This document shows, piece after piece, positions 10,489 through 18,977 of a DNA stretch of 64,000 nucleotides. Position numbers and translations under genes: made by a program. Each line of letters begins with the position of its first letter. Positions within the stretch are counted from its first letter, which is position 1. Origin of the DNA: CAYQMF01 sp964418595. Its GTDB lineage: Bacteria; Planctomycetota; UBA1135; UBA2386. The notes under the pieces were generated by a model that saw nothing but the letters and a program-made list of their open reading frames with translations, was not told the origin of the DNA and did no database searches. Where the stretch lies: NCBI GenBank assembly GCA_964418595.1, contig CAYQMF010000012.1:21768-85767 (forward strand). The letters run 5' to 3'.

Positions 10489-11526
10489 ATGCGATACGCC
10501 ATCCGCGTCTGCACCGTCCTCGCGCTCGGCGCCCTCGCGCGCGCGCAGACGATCGAGAACTTCACGTTCGAGCTCGAGAAGCTGGGCGGCGGTGCGCTGC
10601 GCGCCGCAGACTTCAAGGAGAACATCCTGATCGTCGACCTCTGGGGCACATGGTGCGGGCCGTGCAAGGAGGCCGTGCCGCACCTGCAGCGGCTGTACGC
10701 GAAATACAAGCACCACGGCCTCGAGATCGTGGGCGTGAACTACGAGCGCGGCCCCCGTGATCAGCAGTTGGCGACGGCTCGCAAGTTCGCAGCCGACCAC
10801 GGGATCACGTACGCCCTGGCGCTTGGCGATCCGGCCACGCAACGGCAAGTCCCCAGCTTCCGCGGCTATCCGACCCTGCTGATGTTCGGCAAGGGACTGC
10901 AGTTCGAGCAGATGCACGTCGGCTTCGAGGCCGGCCAGGAGAAGGTGATCGAGCGCTGGGTCCGCCAGGGGTTGGGAATGCCAGCGCTGGGGGATGACAA
11001 AGGCGCCGGAGGCGAGGCTGGCGCCGAGGAGATCGAAGAGGAGATCGTCGAGGAGGCCGCCCCGCGGAGCGACGTGCCGGCGGGTGCGATCTTCAAGCCC
11101 GGCGACGGCGACAAGGGCTTCGACTTCGAAGCCAAGGACATCGACGGCAAGGAGCTGAAGTTCAAGGATCTCCGCGGCAAGATCGTGTTCCTCGCGCTCA
11201 CGACCACGTGGGACTCAGAGGCGGCGAACACCGCCTTGCTGCTGAACAAGCTGCACACGACGGCCGGCGACAAGGCCCACGTCCTCGCGGCGAGCTTCGA
11301 GCGCGCCTCGGACGAGGCGGCCAAGGTCGTCGCGATCAAGGACTTCGCCGGCAAGCACAAGGTCGAGTACCGCGTGTTCCCGGCCAGCATGGGCTTCAAC
11401 AAGAAGATCCACCTGTTCAGCGGCGTACCCCTGTTCCTGGCGTTCGACGCGGAGGGGACGCTCATCCTGCGCGAGTCGGGACTGGACGCCGAGCTGTTCG
11501 ACCGGCTCGTCGCCGTCATCCGCTGA
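10489..11526 (+). CDS. Secreted TlpA-like protein with two thioredoxin folds
   Basis: A 345-residue protein with an N-terminal signal sequence (MRYAIRVCTVLALGALARAQ). The first thioredoxin fold (about 25-160) has the redox motif WCGPC at 55-59, followed by VPHLQRLYAKYK, as in TlpA/ResA-type periplasmic reductases. An acidic Glu/Ala linker (about 175-195) leads to a second fold (about 205-345) that begins FDFEAKDIDGKELKFKDLRGK but has no CxxC, only TTTWDSEA at the equivalent place. The second domain is therefore probably structural or binding only. The likely role is thiol-disulfide exchange outside the cytoplasm. The gene is divergent from the giant TPR gene, and the two share an intergenic region of about 100 bp. 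Confidence 0.85.
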   Translation: MRYAIRVCTVLALGALARAQTIENFTFELEKLGGGALRAADFKENILIVDLWGTWCGPCKEAVPHLQRLYAKYKHHGLEIVGVNYERGPRDQQLATARKFAADHGITYALALGDPATQRQVPSFRGYPTLLMFGKGLQFEQMHVGFEAGQEKVIERWVRQGLGMPALGDDKGAGGEAGAEEIEEEIVEEAAPRSDVPAGAIFKPGDGDKGFDFEAKDIDGKELKFKDLRGKIVFLALTTTWDSEAANTALLLNKLHTTAGDKAHVLAASFERASDEAAKVVAIKDFAGKHKVEYRVFPASMGFNKKIHLFSGVPLFLAFDAEGTLILRESGLDAELFDRLVAVIR

Positions 11527-11545
11527 CGGAGGACCCGGGAAAGGC

Positions 11546-11577
11546 GAACGGCCGCCGGTTGGGGCCGGCGGCCGTTC
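11546..11577. terminator. Hairpin terminator between convergent genes
   Basis: A perfect 13-bp stem, gaacggccgccgg (11546-11558) and ccggcggccgttc (11565-11577), with a 6-nt loop lies 19 bp after the thioredoxin stop and just before the convergent stop at 11605. There is no long T tract, so it could serve both directions as a GC-rich hairpin. Confidence 0.7.
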
Positions 11578-11604
11578 TGTGGCTGTGGGAGAGTCGTGAG
11601 TCGG

Positions 11605-12045
11605 TCAGGATCCGAGCAGCCGATCCACCAGCCCGTCGAGGTCGGTGGCGGCGATGTCCTCTGGCTGGATGGGAGCCAGGGTTCGGAACTTGCGGTACTC
11701 GTCGATGCTGGAGAGCTCGACGTAGTCGCGGTAGGTCATCTTGTGGCGACCCGAGAGTGTCGCCGGAAGGTTGGTCTGGGTGGCGTGACCGATCTCGGCA
11801 CCGCTCTTCTCGAGGGTCTGCCGTGCGCGGTTGCAGATGGCGAGCGTGTTCTCGAGATTGACCCGGATCCGTACGAGCCGCTCCTCGTTGGCACCCGGCA
11901 CGTCGATGCTGCGCGTGATCTTGGCGATCGCGACCTCGAGCACAGCGATGAGGCAGTTGAGCTTGGTCAACAGCCTGGCTCGGTACTCGGCCGAGCTGAG
12001 GCCCTGCGGGCGTCCGGATTCGTTGCGGCTGTCGTTGGATTCCAT
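11605..12045 (-). CDS. Conserved-looking hypothetical protein (146 aa)
   Basis: A small soluble protein with no signal peptide and no family I can name. The N-terminal half is strongly helical (YRARLLTKLNCLIAVLEVAIAKI). It contains a hydrophilic segment (SGRHKMTYRDYVELSSIDEYRKF) and an acidic helical end (DLDGLVDRLLGS). The composition is balanced and unlike the Arg/Pro/Ala-rich shadow frames around it, which supports real coding. I took ATG 12045; a TTG start at 12078 would add 11 residues but has its GAGG sequence too close to the start. It is transcribed away from the methyltransferase at 12300 across an intergenic region of about 250 bp that should hold both promoters. Confidence 0.65.
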   Translation of the reverse strand: MESNDSRNESGRPQGLSSAEYRARLLTKLNCLIAVLEVAIAKITRSIDVPGANEERLVRIRVNLENTLAICNRARQTLEKSGAEIGHATQTNLPATLSGRHKMTYRDYVELSSIDEYRKFRTLAPIQPEDIAATDLDGLVDRLLGS

Positions 12046-12299
12046 GGGCGAGAGCGACGACCTGCGGAGGGCCGTCAAACCTCACGGAGCACCATGCGTG
12101 CCAGGATGTCGAAGCGGGCGCGGAGGATTCCTCAACCGGCGATGCGGGCGGAAGCTTCGAGACCGAAGGCTTGGTCCTCGTACCAGTGCTCCGGTCTCCG
12201 ACCGTCCGAGGAATGCGACGCGACCGTCGTCGTCGACCGATGCACGTCGCGTCAACGCGACGGCGCTCGGCCGAATGCCCCTGCTACACTCCGCACGTG

Positions 12300-13187
12300 A
12301 TGTCCGCCAACGACACGACCGCCGCGTACTGGAACGAGCGACACGCCGATCCCGGCGCCAAGCACGAGAACTTCCTCGACCATCCGTTGGTCTCTGCCTA
12401 CGTGTCGCTGCGCGCGTTCGGCAACATCACTCCACACCTGGACGTCGTGGTCGCGGAACTCAGGACGAAGACGCCGCCGGGCGCGCGCGTCTTCTCGCCG
12501 GGATGTGGCGCGGGCGCCAAGGAGCGCGCACTGGCCCGCGCCCTGCCGGATCGGCAGATCGTCGGCTGTGACATCGCAACCGAGGCGCTGTCGATGGCCC
12601 GCGAGGCTGCGGCACGGGAGGGCCTCCGCAACGTCGAGTTCATCCAGCAGGACTTCAACGCCATCCACCTCGACGCCGGCTCCTTCGACGCGATCGCAGG
12701 GATGGGCGCCTTCCATCACATCGAACGGCTGGAGGGATTCTGGCGCGAGTGTCGCCGCGCGCTGCGCCCCGGTGGCGTGATCCTGGGTCAGGAGTACATC
12801 GGCCCACCCCGCTTCCAGTGGACCGACGCGCAGGTCGAGGAGGGAACGCGCGTTCTCGCCGAGCTGGTGCCGAAGCAACACCGCCCCCACCACGACGTCG
12901 TGCGCCGCCCGCCGATCGAGGAGGTCATCGCGCTCGATCCGTCCGAGGCCGTGCGCTCACACGAGCTGCTCCCCACGTTGAAGGACGCGGGCTTCGAGCT
13001 GTTCGGCTACGCCAGCGGCGGCAGCGCGCTCCTGCAACCGGTGCTCATGTACCAGGTGCACTCGTACCACCCGCAGCGCTGGGACCACAACCTGGTGCTC
13101 GCGCGGATCTTCGCGGAGGAAGAGCGTCTGATGCAGAGCGGCCGGTTGGTGGACGATTTCTGCATGTTCGCCACGCAGCCCGTCTGA
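12300..13187 (+). CDS. SAM-dependent class I methyltransferase
   Basis: A 295-residue protein of the Methyltransf_11/25 type. Motif I is VFSPGCGAGAKERALA, motif II ends with the acidic residue in IVGCDIATEALSMAREAA, and EFIQQDFNAIHL and FDAIAGMGAFHHI match the post-I and motif II/III segments. RRALRPGGVILGQEYIG is the usual post-catalytic strand. The C-terminal half carries substrate-specific sequence (HRPHHDVVRRPPIEEV) and ends with DDFCMFATQP. The substrate cannot be predicted. A GTG directly before the ATG (12297) is an alternative start; the frame further upstream has no coding character. Confidence 0.82.
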   Translation: MSANDTTAAYWNERHADPGAKHENFLDHPLVSAYVSLRAFGNITPHLDVVVAELRTKTPPGARVFSPGCGAGAKERALARALPDRQIVGCDIATEALSMAREAAAREGLRNVEFIQQDFNAIHLDAGSFDAIAGMGAFHHIERLEGFWRECRRALRPGGVILGQEYIGPPRFQWTDAQVEEGTRVLAELVPKQHRPHHDVVRRPPIEEVIALDPSEAVRSHELLPTLKDAGFELFGYASGGSALLQPVLMYQVHSYHPQRWDHNLVLARIFAEEERLMQSGRLVDDFCMFATQPV

Positions 13188-13202
13188 CCGACCTGAGCGT
13201 CG

Positions 13203-13220
13203 TCGCCCGCGTGCGGGCGA
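13203..13220. terminator. Short hairpin between convergent genes
   Basis: The inverted repeat tcgcccgc/gcgggcga sits in the 39-bp space between the convergent stops of the methyltransferase (13187) and the RseB-like gene (13227). It has no T tract. Confidence 0.4.
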
Positions 13221-13226
13221 GGTTGC

Positions 13227-14273
13227 TCACAACGTCGCGACGGCCTGCGCGAAGATCCGGCGGGCGATCTCGCGCACCTGCGCGTGCCGGCCGATGACCA
13301 AGAACTCGGTCGACTTGTGCTGGAAGCTGACCTGCGTGATGCCAGCGTCGTTGAAGACGCGCGCCACGTTGCCGTTGTCGGCGATCGGCGGCTTGGTCTG
13401 CTGGGTCACGAAGGTGCTGTCGATCCCGTCCGTGTAGATGAGCGTCAGCGTCGACTCGCCGGTGAGCGGATCGGTCAGGACGCGGGCACGATCGAAGAGG
13501 TAACTCGCACCCACAGAGGTCGGGCTCGGCTCGATGACCTGCGCCTGGCGCAGCCGCGCCACCGCATCCGACACCGTCGCCGTCTCGACTATGCTGGCCC
13601 GCGGGGTCCAGACCCAGTCGGAGCCGGCGGGAATCTGGGCAGCGGTGCCGAAGTCGGCGCGGAGCACTTCCAGCTCGGCCACGAGCTCACCGCGAGACGA
13701 GAACTCGCCGCAGTACATCGGGTAGTCCGTGGCGACATCCACGTCGATCAACCAACTCGGACGATCCTGCGTGGTCGCCACGACCGCAATGCGAAGGCAA
13801 GGACGCTGCGCACGGACCGCCTGACCAACGAAGGTCACGCGATAGAGCTGCGCCGCCAGATGCGCGTCGAAGACCCGGAAGCTCTGGTGGCGAACCAGGA
13901 AGTCGGCTTGGCCCTGGTACACCCGTCTCCGATGGGCCAACTGGACCGGGGAGAGGACGGTGTTCTCGAGTCCGAGTAGATCGACGGCGAAGGCCTCCGA
14001 CACACCAGCACGCCCGCCGCGATGCAGCAGAGTCTCGACGGCACCCACCCATTCGCCACCCCGACCCAGGCTCTGGAAGAACCCCCGGACCCGACGAACC
14101 TGGACGAGCTTGTAGTCCCCTCGTTCGGCGGCGCGCTGGAGTCGCGTGAGCACCGTTTCGGTCGGGGTGATGCCGCCGGGAGCAACGGGCGTCTGACCCG
14201 CCAACGCTCGTCCCCCGAGGAGCCCGACGAGTGTCAGGCACGCAGCGATCGGGATCCTCGGGGAGGAGCTCAT
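13227..14273 (-). CDS. Secreted RseB/LolA-like protein of a sigma-factor module
   Basis: A 348-residue exported protein (signal: MSSSPRIPIAACLTLVGLLGGRALAG). The N-terminal half has features of the RseB/LolA-type lipid-sensing fold: LQRAAERGDYKLVQVRRVRG, then predicted beta strands such as RVYQGQADFLVRHQSFRVFDAHL and CLRIAVVATTQDRPSWLIDVDVATDYPMYC. The C-terminal half (about 190-345) resembles a MucB/RseB-type regulatory domain (IYTDGIDSTFVTQQ, VSFQHKSTEFLVIG). RseB binds anti-sigma factors and modulates signal release. Here the gene lies directly downstream of an ECF sigma gene and its membrane partner on the same strand, which fits that role. The family match was made by eye and is tentative. 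A CT-rich microsatellite occupies its leader. Confidence 0.6.
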   Translation of the reverse strand: MSSSPRIPIAACLTLVGLLGGRALAGQTPVAPGGITPTETVLTRLQRAAERGDYKLVQVRRVRGFFQSLGRGGEWVGAVETLLHRGGRAGVSEAFAVDLLGLENTVLSPVQLAHRRRVYQGQADFLVRHQSFRVFDAHLAAQLYRVTFVGQAVRAQRPCLRIAVVATTQDRPSWLIDVDVATDYPMYCGEFSSRGELVAELEVLRADFGTAAQIPAGSDWVWTPRASIVETATVSDAVARLRQAQVIEPSPTSVGASYLFDRARVLTDPLTGESTLTLIYTDGIDSTFVTQQTKPPIADNGNVARVFNDAGITQVSFQHKSTEFLVIGRHAQVREIARRIFAQAVATL

Positions 14274-14360
14274 GGGTGATGACGAAGACGAGAGGCCAGG
14301 GCCGCTTTCCCGCATGATCTGCCATCCAAGATCAGCGGACGCAGGGAAACCGGAAAAGGA

Positions 14361-14400
14361 AGAGAGAGAGAGGGAGAGAGAGAGAGAGAGAGAGAGAGGA
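14361..14400. repeat. GA/CT microsatellite
   Basis: About 40 bp of almost pure (GA)n with one ggg interruption. It lies between the anti-sigma stop (14412) and the RseB-like start (14273). It is noncoding, and on the transcribed strand it reads (UC)n in the leader of the downstream gene. Confidence 0.9.
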
Positions 14401-14411
14401 CAGGTGTGGCT

Positions 14412-14984
14412 TCAGCGGCCGAGTTCCCGGATGAGATCCGAGGGATGGCCGACCAGAGTGAGTGGTCGGTCGACCGACTGGAAGACGAGTTCGGGTGGCC
14501 GCGGTGTTCCGTCGTAGCCGGCCAAAAAGCCCAGCAGGATCACGGCTGCCGCGGCGGCGATCCAAGCCCAGCCACGCCACGCCTTGGTTGGGCGTGCAGC
14601 CTCGAGATCGGATCGGATCCGAGCCCACAGCCAGCCAGGAGTGCGAGGGGCAGGAGCGCGCAGGATGAGGTGGCCGACGCGCGAATGGTCGACCGGAACC
14701 CAGGCCACATCGCGCGCGGGAACCGCAGGCTCGAAGGCGGCCCGCAGGAGCGGGGCCCCTATCGCGCTGGCCGACGCGCGGGTGGCGGAATCGAAGATCT
14801 CTTCCAGGAAGGCGGGACTGCGCAATTCCGGCGGCGCCGGAGGTCGTGGCAGGTCGCGGAGGATCCGGGCCAGCGCCCGGATGCGCGCCCCTTGAGGGTC
14901 GTCGGGTGGCGGTGGCGCCGTCATCGAGTCGAGAGCGGCCGCCGCCCCGGCGATGCGCCGCCGATGGGCAGAGAGCGTGTTCAT
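14412..14984 (-). CDS. Putative single-pass membrane anti-sigma factor
   Basis: A 190-residue protein with one transmembrane segment at about 138-157 (WAWIAAAAAVILLGFLAGY), preceded by a Pro/Arg-rich cytoplasmic part and followed by a short extracytoplasmic tail. The start overlaps the sigma-factor stop by 4 bp (ATGA), so the two are translationally coupled, which is typical of ECF sigma/anti-sigma pairs. I see no zinc-finger H-x3-C-x2-C motif. The assignment rests on topology and position, not on a recognisable domain. With the RseB-like gene downstream it could form a three-part envelope-stress system. Confidence 0.65.
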   Translation of the reverse strand: MNTLSAHRRRIAGAAAALDSMTAPPPPDDPQGARIRALARILRDLPRPPAPPELRSPAFLEEIFDSATRASASAIGAPLLRAAFEPAVPARDVAWVPVDHSRVGHLILRAPAPRTPGWLWARIRSDLEAARPTKAWRGWAWIAAAAAVILLGFLAGYDGTPRPPELVFQSVDRPLTLVGHPSDLIRELGR

Positions 14985-15586
14985 GCGACTTCATCTCCCA
15001 GGAAGCTCCGAAGGGCAGGGTGATCTCGCAGCACCTGCTCGAGCGCGACGTGGGCTCGGGCCAGCCGCGACTTCACCGTTCCCAAGGACACATCCAAAGC
15101 AGAGGCCAGGTCTTCGTAGCTCATGCCCTCGAGGTAGCGCAGGGCGAGGACTGCACGCAGCTTGGGACTCAGTTCGAGCAGCGCCGCCTGGATGACTTCG
15201 CCGATCTCGCTGACGTTGGCGGCAGCCACCGGATCGCCATCGGCCGCCTCCGGATCGACCCCGGCACCATCGAGACTGGTCGGGGCCCGGCGCGGCCGGC
15301 GAGATCGGAGCTGGTCGATCGAGCAGTTCACGACCAAGCGGAACAGCCACGTCGAGAACAGGGAGCTGGCCCGGAAGCTGGCGATCTTGCGGAAGACGAG
15401 GCTGAAGCTCTCCTGGACGGCATCCAGGGCGTCGGCGGCGTTGCCCGTGATTCGGTACGCTATGCCGTATACGCGATCGCGGTACTTGGCGTAGAGCGCT
15501 TCGAACGCCGCCTCGAACGCATCATCGTCCGGCGCCTGGCACAGCCGCACCTCGGCATGATCCGGGTCATCGAACGGGCGGTCCAC
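14981..15586 (-). CDS. ECF-type RNA polymerase sigma factor
   Basis: A sigma-70 family protein of about 201 residues. Region 2 is AFEALYAKYRDRVYGIAYRI followed by ADALDAVQESFSLVFRKIASF and STWLFRLVVNCSIDQLRSRRP. Region 4 is LLELSPKLRAVLALRYLEGM followed by SYEDLASALDVSLGTVKSRLARA. These directly match ECF sigma factors. The frame stays open to 15862, but upstream sequence overlaps another gene's 3' end and has no sigma-like residues. GTG 15586 is the best start, and GTG 15550 is an alternative. It is the first gene of a sigma / anti-sigma / RseB-like cluster. Confidence 0.85.
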   Translation of the reverse strand: MDRPFDDPDHAEVRLCQAPDDDAFEAAFEALYAKYRDRVYGIAYRITGNAADALDAVQESFSLVFRKIASFRASSLFSTWLFRLVVNCSIDQLRSRRPRRAPTSLDGAGVDPEAADGDPVAAANVSEIGEVIQAALLELSPKLRAVLALRYLEGMSYEDLASALDVSLGTVKSRLARAHVALEQVLRDHPALRSFLGDEVA

Positions 15587-15690
15587 GCTCGCTGCGACGG
15601 AATCGACACGGCCAGATGTTCCGTGGATTGGGGCCGGTGAGCCACCGAGGACCGGGTGTCGCTCGTGCGATCCGCCCACGGCGGACGCAC

Positions 15691-16596
15691 TCAGCCCCCG
15701 GTGATGGTCGTGAGCCCGTCCGGGACGAAGATCATCGCCCCAGCCGACTGGTCGCACGACACGTTGCACTTCAACCCGTTGGCAGGCTCGCACGCGGCAC
15801 GGTTCACCTCGCAGATGTGTCCCCCTGGGGTCGAGCCGATGACGGCCAGTTCCATCTCGCACACCTTGTTGCGTCGGAAGAACGAGCTCGAAGACGACGA
15901 GTCCGACAGCGTCTGCAGCATGAACCGGTCCGAGATGGAATCCAGGCCCGCGGGCATGAGCGCAGTTGCCGAGCCTCCGACGCTCATGACGTAGCTTCCA
16001 GTGACGAACACTCGCCCCCCCACCGACGCGCGAGCCGAAACCGTGCAGGGCAGGAGGTGCGCGAACTCACTCGTGCGCGCCAGCAACATCGTGAGCACCG
16101 CGTACGACCCACCACCGTTCGCTGGGAGCATCGTGATCCGGAACGGCGTCTGGCCGAAGAGTTCCCCGATGGGCACGGAAACGCCGGTTGTGTGGATCTG
16201 CGGCAGGAACCAGTCGATGCTCGGCATTCCGCTCGCGAAGCGGAACAGGCAGTGCAACCAGATCTCACCCTGGCCGTCCTCGGCGCCGTTGAACTCCGAC
16301 ACCAGCAGCCGCATCTCGTGATCGAACGGCTTGGCCGCCGTGAATGCGAACGGCGCAGTGTGCTGCGTGATCTCTAGAAAATCGTCCTGCCCGTCGCCAT
16401 CCGAGTCGGCTCGCGTCGGATCCGAGAACACGACCCACTCGAGCATGTCCGGTACGAGGTCGCCGTCCGTGTCGCGGAAAGGGTCCGCCCCCGACGCTGC
16501 TCGAACCACGTTCTCGTTCCGCACGGATGCCCAGGTCATCGCCGCGCAAGCGAAGCTTAGAGTCACCCACATGGTGCGTCGGGAAACTGCCATCAT
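15691..16596 (-). CDS. Secreted protein with thrombospondin type 3 calcium repeats
   Basis: A 301-residue protein with a signal peptide (MWVTLSFACAAMTWASV). Directly after it come two Asp-rich calcium-loop repeats, DPFRDTDGDLVPDMLEWVVF and DPTRADSDGDGQDDFLEI, the pattern of thrombospondin type 3 / EF-hand-like repeats. The rest is predicted beta-rich with four to six cysteines near the C terminus (CEMELAV, CEVNRAACEPANGLKCNVSC). It is probably a cell-surface or extracellular protein; nothing indicates an enzyme. A following sigma gene on the same strand is 104 bp away. Function unknown. Confidence 0.75.
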   Translation of the reverse strand: MMAVSRRTMWVTLSFACAAMTWASVRNENVVRAASGADPFRDTDGDLVPDMLEWVVFSDPTRADSDGDGQDDFLEITQHTAPFAFTAAKPFDHEMRLLVSEFNGAEDGQGEIWLHCLFRFASGMPSIDWFLPQIHTTGVSVPIGELFGQTPFRITMLPANGGGSYAVLTMLLARTSEFAHLLPCTVSARASVGGRVFVTGSYVMSVGGSATALMPAGLDSISDRFMLQTLSDSSSSSSFFRRNKVCEMELAVIGSTPGGHICEVNRAACEPANGLKCNVSCDQSAGAMIFVPDGLTTITGG

Positions 16597-16775
16597 CGAG
16601 TTGGGTTCTTGGTCGCGGGCCGGAACCGGATGGGAGGGGGAGGAAGGAGTCTACCGATTCGACCCCCGCCTGACGAGCCGGGGGTGCGTTCCCACCGGGT
16701 TGTTTTCGAGGGGGGGTCTCGATAAGAGGATGCGCTGCTATCTAGCCGCCTCCACCGGCGGAGTCACACGATCGA

Positions 16776-16852
<77 letters not shown>

Positions 16853-16931
16853 CTTCATTCGCGAAACCGGATACCTGCCGCACGCGGACCATGGCCCCCG
16901 GCCCATCGACCCCGTCGCCGCCTCCACGGAG

Positions 16932-18683
16932 ATGACCCGCCTGCGTTTCTCGGTGGACGCGCGCCAGCCGCACGAGCGTCGCTTCCGGGTCGCGCTCGAG
17001 ATCGACGCTCGGGGAGACCGTTCACTCGAGCTCTTCCACCCGACCTGGACTCCGGGCTCGTACCTGATCCGCGAGCACCAGCGCCACCTCGTCGGGTTCT
17101 GCGCCCGCGATGCCGACAGCGGGGAATGCCTGCCCGTGGCGAAGTCGGCGAAGAACCGCTACCGCGTGACGATGGCTGCGAACACGGCGCGAATCGTCGT
17201 GACCTACGAGGTGTACGCGCACGAGCTGTCGGTGCGGACCGCGCACCTCACCTCCGAACACGCGTTCTGGAATGGGGTGAGCCTCTTCTTGTGGCCGGTC
17301 GGGGAGCCCGCCGCGAGCGCTGACATCGACGTGCTGCTCCCTGCGGGTTGGCAACTGTGGTGCCCACTGCCGACCTCGACACTCGAGGACCGCGTGCGCC
17401 TGCACGCGGCGTCGTACCCTGCGCTGGTCGATGCCCCCGCCCTCGCAGCCGCGCACGCGACCGTCATCTCGTTCGAGGCACTCGGCCGCCCGCACCGGTT
17501 CGTCTTCGATGGCCTTGCTCCGCTCTCACCACCCTCCGACCTCGCGGCCCACGCGAAGTCCGTCGTCGAACACGCCGCGCGTGTGTTCGGGGTCACCGCG
17601 CTCCCGTACGAACGGTACGACTTCCTGACCCTCGCCAGCGACGGGGCGAGGGGCGGACTCGAACACGCCGACTGCTCCGTGCTCCTCGTGCCTCGCACCG
17701 CCCTCGCCCAGGGCAAGGGCTATCGCGAGTTCATGGGCCTCGTCGCGCACGAACACTTCCACGTGTTCAACGTCAAGCGGATGCGCCCCGCCGATCTCTG
17801 GGACCTGGACTACGAGCGCGAGAACCACACACGGCTGCTATGGGTCGCCGAGGGCTTCACCGCGTACTACGACGATCTCCTCTGCCGGCGCGCCGGCGTG
17901 CTCACGCGGGATCGCTACCTGCAGATCGTCGCGGACAACATCGCGGACGCTCACCGCACGCCCGGTCGCCTGGTGCACCCCCTCGCCGACAGCTCCTACG
18001 ACGCGTGGATCAAGTTCTATCGGCCCGACGAGGACATCCGGAACTCGTCGCAGAGCTACTACGTGAACGGCGGCCTCGCCGCCATGTGTCTCGACCTGAC
18101 CATCCGTTCGGCGACGGAGGCGCAGCGCAGTCTCGACGACGCCATGGCACGCCTCTGGCAGAGGACATGGCTCGAGCACCGAGGCTTCACGCATGACGAC
18201 GTCGTCGAGGCCGTCTCGTGGGCTGCCGGTCGCGATCTCGTCGCGCTCGTCGCGGAGCTGGTCTACGGACCTTTCGACCCGGACTTCGCGGCCGTGCTGG
18301 CCGGGGCCGGCCTGAGCCTCGTCGCAGTGCCGCCAGGCACGGACGCGGCACCGGACCTCGGGCTCGACCTCCGGAGCGGCACGACCAACGTCGCGGTCGT
18401 GTTGCGCGGGGGACGCGCGGCCCGCGCCGGGCTCGCACCCGGCGATGAGATCCTCGCTCTGCAAGGCCTGCGCGTCTCGGCGACGAACTTCGAGGACACC
18501 CTGCGTGCCGTCTCCCTCGAGACCGCCTCGATCGCACTGCTGGTGGCGCGCCAGGGCGTCGTGCGCGAGCTGCTCGTCTCGCCCGAACCCCCGACCGGAC
18601 GACCCGCCTACAAGATCGATGTGCTTCCCGACGCGGCTGCCGAGCAACAGGCCGTGCGACGCGCGTGGCTCGCGGAGGCCTGA
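16932..18683 (+). CDS. M61 family aminopeptidase with PDZ domain
   Basis: A 583-residue homologue of the M61 glycyl aminopeptidases. An N-terminal beta-rich domain (LFHPTWTPGSYLIREHQRHL is a conserved M61 segment) precedes the gluzincin catalytic domain. That domain has HEHFH at 273-277 in VAHEHFHVFNVKRMRP, and the third zinc ligand region is LLWVAEGFTAYYDDL. A C-terminal PDZ-like domain (about 485-560) contains AGLAPGDEILALQGLRV. The size and domain order are normal for the family. I see no strong signal peptide, so its location is uncertain. It begins 80 bp after tRNA-Arg and converges with the CDGSH gene. Confidence 0.9.
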   Translation: MTRLRFSVDARQPHERRFRVALEIDARGDRSLELFHPTWTPGSYLIREHQRHLVGFCARDADSGECLPVAKSAKNRYRVTMAANTARIVVTYEVYAHELSVRTAHLTSEHAFWNGVSLFLWPVGEPAASADIDVLLPAGWQLWCPLPTSTLEDRVRLHAASYPALVDAPALAAAHATVISFEALGRPHRFVFDGLAPLSPPSDLAAHAKSVVEHAARVFGVTALPYERYDFLTLASDGARGGLEHADCSVLLVPRTALAQGKGYREFMGLVAHEHFHVFNVKRMRPADLWDLDYERENHTRLLWVAEGFTAYYDDLLCRRAGVLTRDRYLQIVADNIADAHRTPGRLVHPLADSSYDAWIKFYRPDEDIRNSSQSYYVNGGLAAMCLDLTIRSATEAQRSLDDAMARLWQRTWLEHRGFTHDDVVEAVSWAAGRDLVALVAELVYGPFDPDFAAVLAGAGLSLVAVPPGTDAAPDLGLDLRSGTTNVAVVLRGGRAARAGLAPGDEILALQGLRVSATNFEDTLRAVSLETASIALLVARQGVVRELLVSPEPPTGRPAYKIDVLPDAAAEQQAVRRAWLAEA

Positions 18684-18707
18684 GCTCCCGATGCGCCACG
18701 CCCACCG

Positions 18708-18977
18708 TCAGCAGCCGTGACTCCCATCGCAGAAGGGGGCGTTTCGCGTCTCCCCGCACGCACACCAGATCACCGTCGCGGGTGCGTCGAGCACGATCTT
18801 CAGCGGCGTGGTCTCCGACCCACGATGCGTGCCGTCGCACAAGGGATACGTCGCGCTCCGCTTGCACCGACACCACGCGTGCTTGCCGGCGGCGCAGCGG
18901 GCAACGTACGGGCCGCGCTGCGGTCGACCGGGCGGCGGCAACGGCGGCGTGCTGTTCTCACCCGTGTCCGGACTCAA
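18708..18977 (-). CDS. Double CDGSH-type iron-sulfur protein
   Basis: An 89-residue protein with two CDGSH iron-sulfur motifs. The first has C36-x-C38, then C47-DGT-H51; the second has C72-x-C74, then C83-DGS-H87. Each motif has the 3-Cys/1-His set that binds a redox-active 2Fe-2S cluster in mitoNEET-type proteins, so two clusters are expected. The start codon overlaps the lexA stop by 4 bp, so it is translated as part of the lexA transcript and may belong to the LexA regulon. The partner protein is unknown. Confidence 0.9.
   Translation of the reverse strand: MSPDTGENSTPPLPPPGRPQRGPYVARCAAGKHAWCRCKRSATYPLCDGTHRGSETTPLKIVLDAPATVIWCACGETRNAPFCDGSHGC

Noticed and set aside
7259..10630. 1123-codon open frame on the + strand
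   Set aside because: Antisense shadow of the giant TPR gene; it also crosses the divergent promoter and the TlpA start in another frame, and has no domain.
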